This document shows positions 55,801 to 64,000 of a DNA stretch of 64,000 nt, in pieces. Source of the DNA: Ochromonas danica. Taxonomy: Eukaryota; Sar; Chrysophyceae; Chromulinales; Chromulinaceae. Numbering within the stretch: the stretch's first letter is position 1; every line of letters begins with the position of its first letter. The DNA is taken from NCBI GenBank assembly GCA_015146655.1, contig VKHL01000126.1, forward strand, positions 19,706-83,705, in the 5' to 3' direction. Below the pieces are notes generated by a model. That model saw only the letters and a program-made list of their open reading frames with translations, searched no databases and had not been told where the DNA came from. Both the position numbers and the translations under genes were made by a program.

Positions 55801-58001
55801 CTTAACCCATTGTGAGATAAAGACAGATCGCTCAAGTAAGGACCCAAGTCACTCTCTTCCTTCACCGGAATGCTACCTCCCAAACCATTGCCTGACAGAT
55901 GCAGAGTCCGCAGCAAAGGCATTCCGAACAGACACTTCGGAATACTGCCATGAATGGCTCCACGACTCAAACTATACGAATGCACCTGAGGCAGCACAGA
56001 AGATAAGATGGGACTGCGACAAGCCTTCGCTGTTGACAAACCATCCAACGCCAACACTTTTAGCGTCGTCAGGTTGCAAAAGCTCTCAGGAATCGTGCCT
56101 GTGAAGCAGTTCTGGACGGCTGCAAACGAACTGATGTTCTGGATGCTATTATGCGATAAGTTCTCAGGTAAACCACCTGTCAACTGGTTGCTACTCACAT
56201 CGATCGCTTGTAAATACTTTGAGCTGTAGTTAGCCAGGAAGATATCCATTGAGCCAGTCAAACTGTTCGACTGGGCAAAGAAGTAGTACATTGACCTCAA
56301 AGTCGAGATGGAAGGCAGACTGCCGCTCAGCACATTGGATGAAATATCCAATACAAACATGTTCATCATAAGACCGATCTTGGTGATTGATCCCTGGAAA
56401 TGATTCGAAGTAATATTGAGATAGGTCAACTTACTTATCTTCGAAGGAAGGAAATCCAAGGTGCCTGTGAAGAGATTATAATCTAGTTGAAGCATATAAA
56501 GTTGCTTTGTCATACCATCCAGAGATACATTGAAGCTTCCTGTCAACAAGTTGTTGCCAAGACTAAGATGTGTAAGATGAGCCAGCTTGCTCAATGCTCC
56601 AGGCACTGTGCCATAGATGAGGTTGTGGTCTAGCAAGAGGTACAGCAAACTCTTCATTTCTCCCAAACCACCTGGTATGGTACCCGACAAGAAGTTGTCG
56701 TCTAGAAGTAGACCACTTACTATAGAAGATTGGAACATATCAGTAGGAATATTGCCCGTCAGATAGTTTGATCCAACATCCAAGTATTGGAAAGTATGGT
56801 TCGGGTTTCCGAATCCTACAGGGATTGAACCTGTCAGAAAGCAATCGCTCACATAGAAGTATTCCAGGGTCGATATGTTCGTCAGTGCTACAGGAAGTGA
56901 GCCTGTAAAGTAATTGGAAGCAATAGACAGAACTTGTAATCTCTGCATTTGCCCAAGAGCAGAAGGGATGGGACCAGATAGAAAGTTCTCATCAACATAA
57001 AATGAAATCAAGGCTGGTGATGAAATCATCGCCACAGGAAACATCCCTGAGAGCAAGTTATTCGATACTATTAATGACGAGAACTTTGTAAGTTTGAAAA
57101 GTTCTGTGGGTAATTCTCCATTCAAGAAATTGTTACCCATATTAGCATAGGACAAACTACTACCATGATACCAATCTGCGGGTATTGATCCATCGAACTC
57201 GTTAGATTGCAAATCTAGATAAGTAAGATGTTTACATGCTTCTGTCCATCCATTCGGAATACTCCCCTCGAAGCAGTTTACAGATAAATCTATATATTGT
57301 AACAATGTTAAATCAAAGATTGATTCTGGAATACTCCCATCAAAGCTATTGAACATTAACACTAATGATGTTAATTGATTTAGTTGACTGATGTTTGTCA
57401 TTAACGAACCCAATAAAAGATTATTTTGTAGATTTAAGGAAGAAAGATTCTTCAAAGTATAGAGTTCGATTGGCAATCTCCCTGTGATTAAGCTATTTGA
57501 TATGATCAGAGTAGTCAGATCAGTAATCTTTCCTATTGTCGATGGAATGGAACCTGATAAATCTGTATATTGAATACTCAGCGTATGCAGAGATGTGAGA
57601 TTGCCTATACTTGATGGCATTGTACCCACAAGATTCGGTTGTTCAGATATTATTTCAAGCCGTTGCATGAAAGGAAAGTCACCAATCTCTTCAGGTAGAG
57701 TGCCTGCCATCCCTAAGTCGTTAAGCTGCAGTATGGACACCACTTTCTCACAACTTGTTGGGGTCGTGTCATTCTCACATTTCGTGGAGCAAATAATTCC
57801 TTGCCAACCTTCTCCGCAGGGATCAGGTGAAGGCTGAGAGAAATTCCATGCAGTGCTACTATTGGAATATTTCCATTGCTCTCCTCCTGTGGCATTATAA
57901 ATAGCATAGAGAGCATTTAGTTCTTTGAATGACAACGTGATGTTCGAAGAAGAAGAAGACGATGAAGACGATGAAGAAGATAAGGATGATGATGATATCA
58001 T
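52857..58001 (-). CDS. Large LRR ectodomain fused to a multi-pass membrane region
   Basis: One uninterrupted frame of 1,714 residues from the ATG at 58001; upstream sequence in frame has no ATG. After a poly-Ser start, an LRRNT-like region (ELNALYAIYNATGGEQWKYS...CGEGWQGIIC) and about 24 or more plant-type LRRs follow to residue about 850. Typical units are SLHTLSIQYTDLSGSIPSTIG and SLLYLLLDHNLIYGTVPGALS. The first membrane segment is at about 866-892 (VWTGLLFVFGLLLFVVYFV), then a 140-residue basic cytosolic stretch. About eight more hydrophobic segments follow at roughly 1038-1645, including GGSVYGSLTVFYG and a Phe/Tyr/Cys segment near SPPFSYTYQCSSAMLV. There is no kinase domain. No signal peptide is visible at the start I chose, so an upstream exon may be missing. 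Function unknown; a surface receptor or channel is inference. Confidence 0.75.
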   Translation of the reverse strand: MISSSSLSSSSSSSSSSSSNITLSFKELNALYAIYNATGGEQWKYSNSSTAWNFSQPSPDPCGEGWQGIICSTKCENDTTPTSCEKVVSILQLNDLGMAGTLPEEIGDFPFMQRLEIISEQPNLVGTMPSSIGNLTSLHTLSIQYTDLSGSIPSTIGKITDLTTLIISNSLITGRLPIELYTLKNLSSLNLQNNLLLGSLMTNISQLNQLTSLVLMFNSFDGSIPESIFDLTLLQYIDLSVNCFEGSIPNGWTEACKHLTYLDLQSNEFDGSIPADWYHGSSLSYANMGNNFLNGELPTELFKLTKFSSLIVSNNLLSGMFPVAMISSPALISFYVDENFLSGPIPSALGQMQRLQVLSIASNYFTGSLPVALTNISTLEYFYVSDCFLTGSIPVGFGNPNHTFQYLDVGSNYLTGNIPTDMFQSSIVSGLLLDDNFLSGTIPGGLGEMKSLLYLLLDHNLIYGTVPGALSKLAHLTHLSLGNNLLTGSFNVSLDGMTKQLYMLQLDYNLFTGTLDFLPSKISKLTYLNITSNHFQGSITKIGLMMNMFVLDISSNVLSGSLPSISTLRSMYYFFAQSNSLTGSMDIFLANYSSKYLQAIDVSSNQLTGGLPENLSHNSIQNISSFAAVQNCFTGTIPESFCNLTTLKVLALDGLSTAKACRSPILSSVLPQVHSYSLSRGAIHGSIPKCLFGMPLLRTLHLSGNGLGGSIPVKEESDLGPYLSDLSLSHNGLSGSLPGPLRGGSRWVSLDVSYNKLKGELQLEQEDEDEDWDSEESEDEAEDSSSSSSDGEGGFSPQASVYLNINRLSGHIPGFYYEIGEGSSGSGGEVDMLRGNLFACPERDLENDVPETDPYRLQYGCGSDDLNSSLLVWTGLLFVFGLLLFVVYFVKREKKQRSVVKIGVVGGEVGEGEMKSPSSSSSSCLACSCSSNSSWYEWLYNQLQSYYLFVRLEEWQEDLRQWHESEWLGCVSGVDGKSVSEEVFQSVSRVWKSFYRQLAVASGRQVGRGGRKRGRAYKSEKKRAMLLNILQAGRLLHEVRWCVFWLVVVMACVGGSVYGSLTVFYGSYDNEYAWTLSAAYLSGVGASSVLVAYFVCLLCVSGGMWLRGVRSMLSYRFKRLDEASGEVEITSEAVLRGRDGSVPVEEGGKKGSLIRVGESSCLQCDGAGADAFIHNEMVGGREGNASTAKDEQKQQDEEKDGTKARWKRSKADWRAVLAMKVCIAVVNIIIVLVVNGFYVYIYLQLQRWSAMMLSVALSVFKVCWSMVVQVGVVKLLQPLQHHEEEEGEERSVEEGGRGEIVGGIRREGLHEENVRFMSSLMLFNTIVAPCLATMVASSDCFYYVFASPNTITASYSFLECAEFSELGCTVYQTGTHSIDFSPPFSYTYQCSSAMLVDYAYVFAYKYVLIGILYPLFVLGVVLYVDWCRSKENYLTQLGWLRVLERCLCSEGVESVSESGLGKEEVESEARQGVCGGGKVGEGKEVDNKVLEEKKEGEESVVEEASVSVREERQEGKMKVDDDDDGGEEEKACEEVEKSVLGEGVLVGDEGVRRGKWESQGKSMEKEKEKGMKKLLLLELGGECGRMGSSLMRAGQPLLLLVPLFYAGYVFDPAGDEGGWLWGLYLVLSLLGVLLLMILLGGGIWWWWMLLNDERKKTMRRCWEECVNRFCSCNGWVKSMKEGDNVVVDDDVNAESKVSKEGVVEVVVVAGDGVV

Positions 58002-58943
58002 ATCTGCTTGAATATAGTGACACACTCTCTAATCAAGCTTGACTCCTGGTGAACTCAATCTTCAAGATATATTAAATTATTGAATAGACCCACCCACGCT
58101 CGAAGCTGAAGCTCTTCTTTTTCTGTTCTTCCACCCTCTTTGTGCAAGACCAAAGACATATCAATGTCACGTAGTGCGAATACGTAGTCTAGTCTACTGT
58201 TGTAGGGGCGGGGCGGGGCACACGGACCAAACTGAAACGCTACTTTCCGAAATTGCAGTTTGGGGAGTGTCGTTTCTTGGGTCACACGGCACCCAAATCG
58301 GAAAGTGAAATGGGGGGGTCCTGGACGTTAACTTTACATTTTATGTCCAGGACCCTCCAACTTTTCTTTTTCAGTTATTGATGCTCTGTGATTAACCAAA
58401 TGGGAAACCTTCTACACAGTGCTGTTGCTCAGCATGTATTGATCACTCTTGACCCAATTTTCAGTGAAATTGATGGAGAATTAATTGAATAAAACTCCTT
58501 GCCATCAATGCAATCGCTTGATTTTAATTTTCCCAGCAAGTTCATGATGAGATCTGGGTCCATTCCTTCAAAGGGCTCATCGATGCGGGCTGCGCTAGGG
58601 TCTTCCATGTCAATATGTTGATAAAAAGAATCGAGCAGATGAAATCAATTAATTAATTATTTTATTGTTAATTATTAGAATAGGGGGGCCGAGGGCGGCT
58701 GTGTGACATCTCAAAACCGAACCTGGACCGAAGAAACTGAAATTTCTGTCTTTTTTCTCGTTTCCGTGTGACCCGACCCTTACAGCGGCAGTGTTTTTCC
58801 AGCACTGCACAGGTCAAATTTCTAACGACTCGCACACAATAATAATAAATGGGAACTGTCGTGCCTGCGTGGTTGTGAACTTAACCTCAATGTGGGAAGT
58901 TAACGTGTGTGCATGCGCCATTCTGGAGGGGAAAAAATAGGCC

Positions 58944-58976
<33 letters not shown>

Positions 58977-59165
58977 GTCTTGTCTGTGCAGTGCTCGTTC
59001 TCTCTTCTCTTGACAAAACAAATCAAAGATCTTTGTTGGTCCTATCAAAAGAATTGCTGACTAGGTCAGGTGCAAAGATCCACTAGACTACTGGACAGAT
59101 AAAATTCAAGAAGCAGACTAATTATTAACAATCCGCTGTGAAAATTTTATTCTGTTAAAAGAATC
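58002..59165. promoter_or_regulatory. Divergent promoter region between LRR and kinase genes
   Basis: A 1.1-kb head-to-head spacer. It contains a strong inverted repeat (58313-58326 with 58345-58358, 13 of 14 bp, 18-base loop), GGGTCACACGG at 58279-58289 and its reverse complement at 58764-58774. A (GTCT)n run lies at 58943-58971, and GAACTTAACC and AAGTTAACG blocks occur at 58877-58903. Several short stretches have GC-rich, promoter-like character. Confidence 0.45.
58429..58608 (-). CDS. Possible small gene or remnant, 59 codons
   Basis: An ATG-to-TGA frame of 59 residues on the minus strand with balanced composition (MEDPSAARIDEPFEGMDPDL, then LLGKLKSSD..). It lies between the two inverted GGGTCACACGG copies in the LRR-kinase spacer. 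There is no ribosome context or conservation evidence I can use. Could be a real micropeptide, a decayed mobile-element fragment or chance. Confidence 0.25.
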   Translation of the reverse strand: MEDPSAARIDEPFEGMDPDLIMNLLGKLKSSDCIDGKEFYSINSPSISLKIGSRVINTC

Positions 59166-62100
59166 ATGTTGGATACGATACGTGATGGTATCGCACTACT
59201 TCAAGCCATCTACACCCTTCGCAAACAATTGAATGACAATCAAGCAGCTTGTCTGCTGCTCTGTGATCGAGTCCGTATTTTTGATAGTTGGCTGCAAGGG
59301 TGGACAGAGAAGAATAGATTCCCCGACAATGCCACCCTGGAGATGTCCATCCACTCCTTACTGACCTTGCTGACAGAGATCGGTGAGTTTGTGAGGAAGT
59401 TTACGAAGCAAGGAGGGTCTGTCTGGGGTCAAGCTAAGAGAGTGACCAAGAAGGTCTTCTTTCGTCAGAGTATGGCAGACAGCTTGAGTGACTTCCACAA
59501 GAGAATAGATCAATGTACTGTGATGTTGAATATCTCCTTGACCATGTCAGCGGAGGACAAGCGGCGGGAAGAGATGATTGCTATGCGTACTGAGATGAAC
59601 GCTCATAGTGAGGATCTGATGGGGGAAATGTGGGCATTGAAGAGAGATCCTGACAAGTTGGTGGAGCTGTTGGAGGCGTTGAGGGAAGAGCTAGGAGAAG
59701 ACAGTGCTGCTGTTCTGAGGGAGATCGAATGTTTGCAGCAAAAGATGGAAGGGGAGGCTTCGTTGTCAATGGCCGATCTTGGGAAGTTGGAAGAGAGGCT
59801 GAAGGAAAGCAACGAGACCGTGGCTGTGAAGATGAAAAAGCGTTTTGAAGAACTTTCTCTAGGGCTATCTGAAGTAAAGGCGATTGTGAATCGTCTTGAG
59901 GGAGCTGTGCAGCAAGGCGATGTCTCTGTGAGGGAGCAATTGAAGGCGATGGAGGCGAAAGTGATCCATGGCTGCACTGTGAGTGTGAAGGAAGTCCATG
60001 CGTTGAAGCAATCGTTGCAGGGCGTGCAGAAGGAGGTGGTGAAGGCTCTTGAAGAGAAGCTAGAAGCATTAGACTTGTTGTCGATGAAGGACGACTTAGC
60101 GCAGGTAAAGCATATGTTGGAAGGCTTGAAAGAAGCCGCTGCCAGTCACGCTGATGAGAAGAGGCTGGAGGAGCAAGTGCGGCGATTGGAGGAGAAGATC
60201 GATGGTCACCAAGCGATCAGCTTGCAAGAGCTGGAAGGATTAAGAGGCATGATGAAGGGAGATGAGGCAGAGAAGACGATGAAGATGCTGGCGGCGAAGA
60301 TCGACTCTTTAGATTTACTGTCTGTGCAGGAGTGCTTGGTGGGTGTGAAGGAAGAAGTGGTGGCAGTCAGGCAGACAGGAGAAGTGATACTGGAAGGAGT
60401 GAATGAAGTGAAGGCAATGATGATAAAGTTGCTGGACGATAAGAAGCTGACGAAAGGGGAGGAGCAGAATCGTGTCACGCAGCTGAAGAAGTTATTGATT
60501 TCGTCTGCTAAGGTGCGTTATGTGGACGGGACCAAGCAGTTGGGTGTTGGAGGGTTCGGCGAAGTTCGCTTGGCCTTTTACCAAAACAAGAAAGTGGCTG
60601 TGAAGTCCTTCTTCTCTCTTCGCGGGTCAACAACTGAAATGTCTCCGAAGAATGTTGCAGCTGTGGAGAATGAGGTGTTGCTGATGGCCGGCTACCTTGG
60701 ACCTCATCCCACCATAGTGTCTTGCTATGGTTATTTCAAGGATGAGCATCAGAGGATCAGCATGGTGTTAGAGTTAGCTCCTTATGGTTGTTTATCGCTC
60801 ATGCTCGATGATCATAAGAGCTTTCCGGTTTTGTCGTTTAGGCTGGTATTAGCCTGGTTGAATGATCTGATTGATGCGTTGTGTTTTATTCATGAACGCG
60901 AAGTGAAGCACAGAGATGTGAAGGCAGATAACCTTTTGGTATTTCATGATTTGGATGTGAAGTTGTGTGACTTTGGTCTGGCGAGGAAACACTCTTCTCA
61001 GAGGGAAAGCTCAATGATTGGAGGGACATCTCCCTTCCTGGCCCCGGAGGTGATGGATGGAAGAGGCTCAAGCTATGCGACCGATGTCTTTGCTTGGGCC
61101 CTGACAGCTGTTCAAATGGTGTTACGCCATGTTCCTGACCGCACGAAGAGCTTTTCCTCTTTGATCGAGCAGGTAATGGACGATCTGAGAGAAGATGGAG
61201 ATTTGTCTGCTTTTCCTTCTTCTTCGGAGGTTGTTTCTTCTCTTGAGGTGCTGTTGAGAGAATGCCTGGAAGCTGACCCTAGCAGACGCCCTTCAGCAAG
61301 CAGAGTGAGCTCATTAGTGCAGGATATGCTGGCAAAGATAGGAAGAGATCCTCGCCACAAGCTATCACCCCATGATAAGAGCTATATTGAGGCGATTATG
61401 AGAAATGCAGATGAGAAGTCAAGTCACACAATTGCTGAAGTGCCTTCCTCTCTCTCATCCTCAATGAAGGTAATCAGTATATCCCTTTCTCTCTATTGCT
61501 ACCCACAACTCTCTCCTCAACAATCTATTGTGCAGCAGCAGGAGGTAGCATCTTCTCCTCTTTCCAGCAAAGAGTCTGTTGCAGTCAAGAGGGAGTTGTC
61601 GTCCTTGTCCCATGAGGAGGCGCTGGAGCTACTGATCCAACTCGGATGTAGTTCAGATCTGAAGGAGCTGTGCAAGATGAGCTTTGATAGTCCAGAGGAA
61701 GTGAATGGTCGATATCTGAATGGTGTGACGAAAGTGGAGCATTTACGTGAGATTGGTGACACAAAATCGAGAGAACCTAAATTAAACAACGTGCTTCGTG
61801 ACCTGCAAAGGATCAACAAGGAAGGAGTGCCACTTGACCTGATGCGAGGGATAAGACGAAATGTTCTCCTGCCGATGGTTCAAAGCGGCTTGATGCGAAT
61901 CGCGGAGTCAGGAGATGTCTCTGCTTTACAAGAATTGGAGGCTTTGGGGTGGATTGATAAGATTCCTGCAGAGATTATCAATGGTGGTTTTGCTGCAGAT
62001 CTTAGTGATGAAGAGTGGGGCAAAGGAATGGAGGTATGTGAAGTTGTTATGTGAGAGTGTATTGTGATGATAGTGTGTTGAGCAAGGTATTGAATGGTGT

Positions 62101-64000
62101 CCCAACTTTGTCTCGTTATCATGATGGCATAGTTTGAGATGGAATGTCTTGTTTGCAGCATGTGTGATACTAATAATGGCTGTTGTGCGATGGGGTGATG
62201 AATGGTCTATAGGATGTGAGAGCGCTCCATATTGCAGCTGCCAAGGGTTATGCAGAGGTTATCAGATTATTACTACTTCATCCAGAGATAGCTGTGAATG
62301 CTGTGGAAAGCAAGGTAAGTGATCATTATCAGTGTGAAGATGCAGGAATCATCACCTTACATGTCTGCATGAGGTAGGGTGAGCGGACTCCACTATATTG
62401 TGCATGTAGGCAAGGTCATGTGGAGGTAATCAAGCTGCTACTATCTGACAGTCGAGTAGTGGACAGTATAAACAAGGAGAATATGGTAAGCGATTGCAAT
62501 AGTAGATTGTTTGTGACTATGAATAGTTCTTGTATGTCATAAGCCATGTGTGATGGTACTGTAGCTATTGGTATATATAGTAGTTGTTAGTGATGGTATG
62601 AGTTAGTTTCGAGATGCATTGAATACATGTTAGTAGTAGTGTTAGTAATAATAGGAAGCATAGTAGTGGTAATAGTAGTATTGTTGACATTAGTAGTGAT
62701 TAGGTGTGTTGCGGTGAAGGTGGTGGTATGGTATATAGGTGGTAGTGTTAGTAATGTTTGGTTGGTGTATGTGAATAGGATGGATTCACTCCCCTGAACT
62801 CTGCATGCATTAAAGGCCATGTGGAAGTAGTCAAGCTGCTACTATCTGACAGTCGAGTAGTGGACAGTTTCAACAAGGAGAACAAGGTAAGGGATTGTAA
62901 TAATAGATTGGTTTTGACTATGAATAGTTGTTGTATGTCATAAGACATGTGTGATGGTACTGTAGCTAATCGTATATATAGTATTTGTTAGTGATGGTAT
63001 GAGTTAGTTTCGAGATGCATTGAATACATGTTAGTAGTGTTAGTAAAAGGACGTTTATTGTTGGTAATGGTAGTATAGTTAACAGTAGTAGTGATTAGGT
63101 GTGCTGCTGTGAAGGTTTTGGTATGGTTTATAGGTTGTACTGTAGAGATAGTAATGTTTGTTTCGTGTATGTGAATAGAATGGTAATACCCCACTGCACT
63201 GTGCATGCGGTAATGGCCATGTGGAAGCAGTCAAGCTTCTACTATCTGACAGTCGAGTAGTAGACAGTTTCAACAAGGAGAGTAAGGTGAAGGGTTGGTA
63301 ATAATAGAATGTTTGTGACTATGAATAGTTCTTGTATGTCATAAGACATGTGTGATGGTACTGTAGCTATTCGTATATATAGTAGTTGTTAGTGATGGTG
63401 TGAGTTAGTTTCGAGATGAATGGAATACATGTTAGTAGTGTTAGTAATAATAGGAAGCTTAGTAGAGGTAATAGTAGTATTGTTAACAGTAGTAGTGATT
63501 AGGTGTGTTGCGGTGAAGGTGTTGGTATGGGATATAAGTGGCAGTGTTAGTAATGTTTGTTTCGTGTATGTGAATAGGATGGATTCACTCACCTGAACTT
63601 TGCATGTGGTAATGGCCATGTGGAAGTAGTCAAGCTTCTACTATCTGACAGTCGAGTAGTGGACAGTATAAACAAGGAGAACAAGGTAAGGGATTGTAAT
63701 GATAATAGATTGATTGTGACTATGAATAGTTCTTGTATGTCATAAGACATGTGTGATGGTACTGTAGCTATTCGTATATATAGTAGTTGTTAGTGATGGT
63801 GTGAGTTAGTTTCGAGATGAATGGAATACATGTTAGTAGTGTTAGTAATAATAGGAAGCTTAGTAGAGGTAATAGTAGTATTGTTAACAGTAGTAGTGAT
63901 TAGGTGTGTTGCGGTGAAGGTGTTGGTATGGGATATAAGTGGCAGTGTTAGTAATGTTTGTTTCGTGTATGTGAATAGGATGGATTCACTCACCTGAACT
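59166..64000 (+). CDS. Kinase with MLKL-like helical N-terminus, coiled coil and ankyrin repeats; C-terminus beyond the window
   Basis: Exons 59166-61469, 61536-62033, 62213-62314, 62378-62485, 62779-62886, 63179-63286, 63578-63685 and 63979 onwards, all in phase. Residues 1-135 form a helical block (MLDTIRDGIALLQAIYTLRKQLNDNQ, ...FDSWLQGW) resembling the four-helix-bundle executioner domain of MLKL and plant/fungal relatives. Residues 140-440 are coiled coil. A TKL/RIPK-type kinase domain follows at about 451-720: GVGGFGEV, VAVKSF, HRDVKADN (from 582), DFGLARKHSS, GTSPFLAPE. After a helical linker, ankyrin repeats begin (DVRALHIAAAKGYAEVIRLLL). Each later repeat is a 108-nt exon. Residues for catalysis look intact. 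Role is inferred to be cell-death or immune-type signalling. Confidence 0.82.
62378..64000 (+). repeat. Tandem array of about 400-bp exon+intron ankyrin units
   Basis: Exon starts are at 62378, 62779, 63179, 63578 and 63979, spaced 401, 400, 399 and 401 bp. Each unit has a 108-nt exon (36 codons, one ankyrin repeat) and an intron of about 290 bp. The introns also match from unit to unit, for example a GTGTGATGGTACTGTAGCTA block. The array continues beyond the window. Confidence 0.95.

Noticed and set aside
59581-60069. Antisense Ser/Pro-rich frame over the kinase coiled coil
   Set aside because: Complement of a Glu/Lys/Leu-rich coiled coil; a known source of false frames.

Overview
This window is nuclear DNA of a eukaryote, most likely a unicellular heterokont (stramenopile) alga or protist. 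The evidence for a eukaryote is direct. About twenty-two of the genes I can read are conserved eukaryotic types or spliced, with short GT-AG introns (mostly GTAAG donors, about 60-300 bp). There is a lone 5S rRNA gene with a Pol III T-run. Interstitial TTAGGG units occur, and there are many long microsatellites ((TG)n, (CA)n, (TTC)n, (TCAC)n), one of which contains a 10-N assembly gap. TAA, TAG and TGA are all used as stops. The heterokont assignment is inference. It rests on the LRR ectodomain/multi-TM receptor, the TKL-type kinase with ankyrin repeats, the Crinkler/RHS-like NTPase and the piggyBac-type remnant, and is only moderately secure.

Layout. 1-6.6 kb: a partial spliced gene running off the left edge, a large Golgi/ER-type glycosyltransferase-like gene and an NPPY-motif methyltransferase, all on the minus strand. 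7.4-12 kb: an NTF2-like protein, a coiled-coil protein and an unknown Q/P-rich protein. 12.9-24.7 kb: an NAD(P) transhydrogenase alpha domain that appears to lack its Rossmann-motif segment at a giant (TG)n intron, a low-complexity protein, a PRUNE/exopolyphosphatase-type DHH protein sharing a divergent promoter with two ACGCGT elements, a DUF5522-type mitochondrial-looking protein, a single-pass membrane protein, 5S rRNA, a small basic protein and an ELMO-domain protein. 27.5-40.6 kb: a second NTF2-like protein, PP4 catalytic subunit, an ARFRP1-type GTPase, a CDK, DCAF7/WDR68 and a TMEM230-type protein. 41.1-45.2 kb: SNRNP27 (spliceosome), a tandem MAPR/cytochrome b5-like protein and an unknown protein. 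45.7-49.5 kb: an accessory island with a Crinkler/RHS-like P-loop NTPase and a broken piggyBac-type transposase. 51.2-64 kb: a small membrane protein, a 1,714-residue LRR receptor with many membrane segments, and, head-to-head with it, a kinase with an MLKL-like N-terminal helical region. The kinase is followed by tandemly amplified ankyrin exons that run off the right edge.

The genes are not in operons; each appears to have its own promoter. Housekeeping functions (PP4, ARFRP1, CDK, DCAF7, SNRNP27, PRUNE, TMEM230) are mixed with accessory recognition/defence-type genes at the right. The most interesting region is 52.8-64 kb, where a candidate receptor and a candidate innate-immune-type kinase are divergently transcribed. 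The kinase carries an actively duplicating array of about 400-bp exon+intron ankyrin units. Exon boundaries were assigned by eye from splice signals, phase and conserved protein sequence. No alignments or database searches were run.
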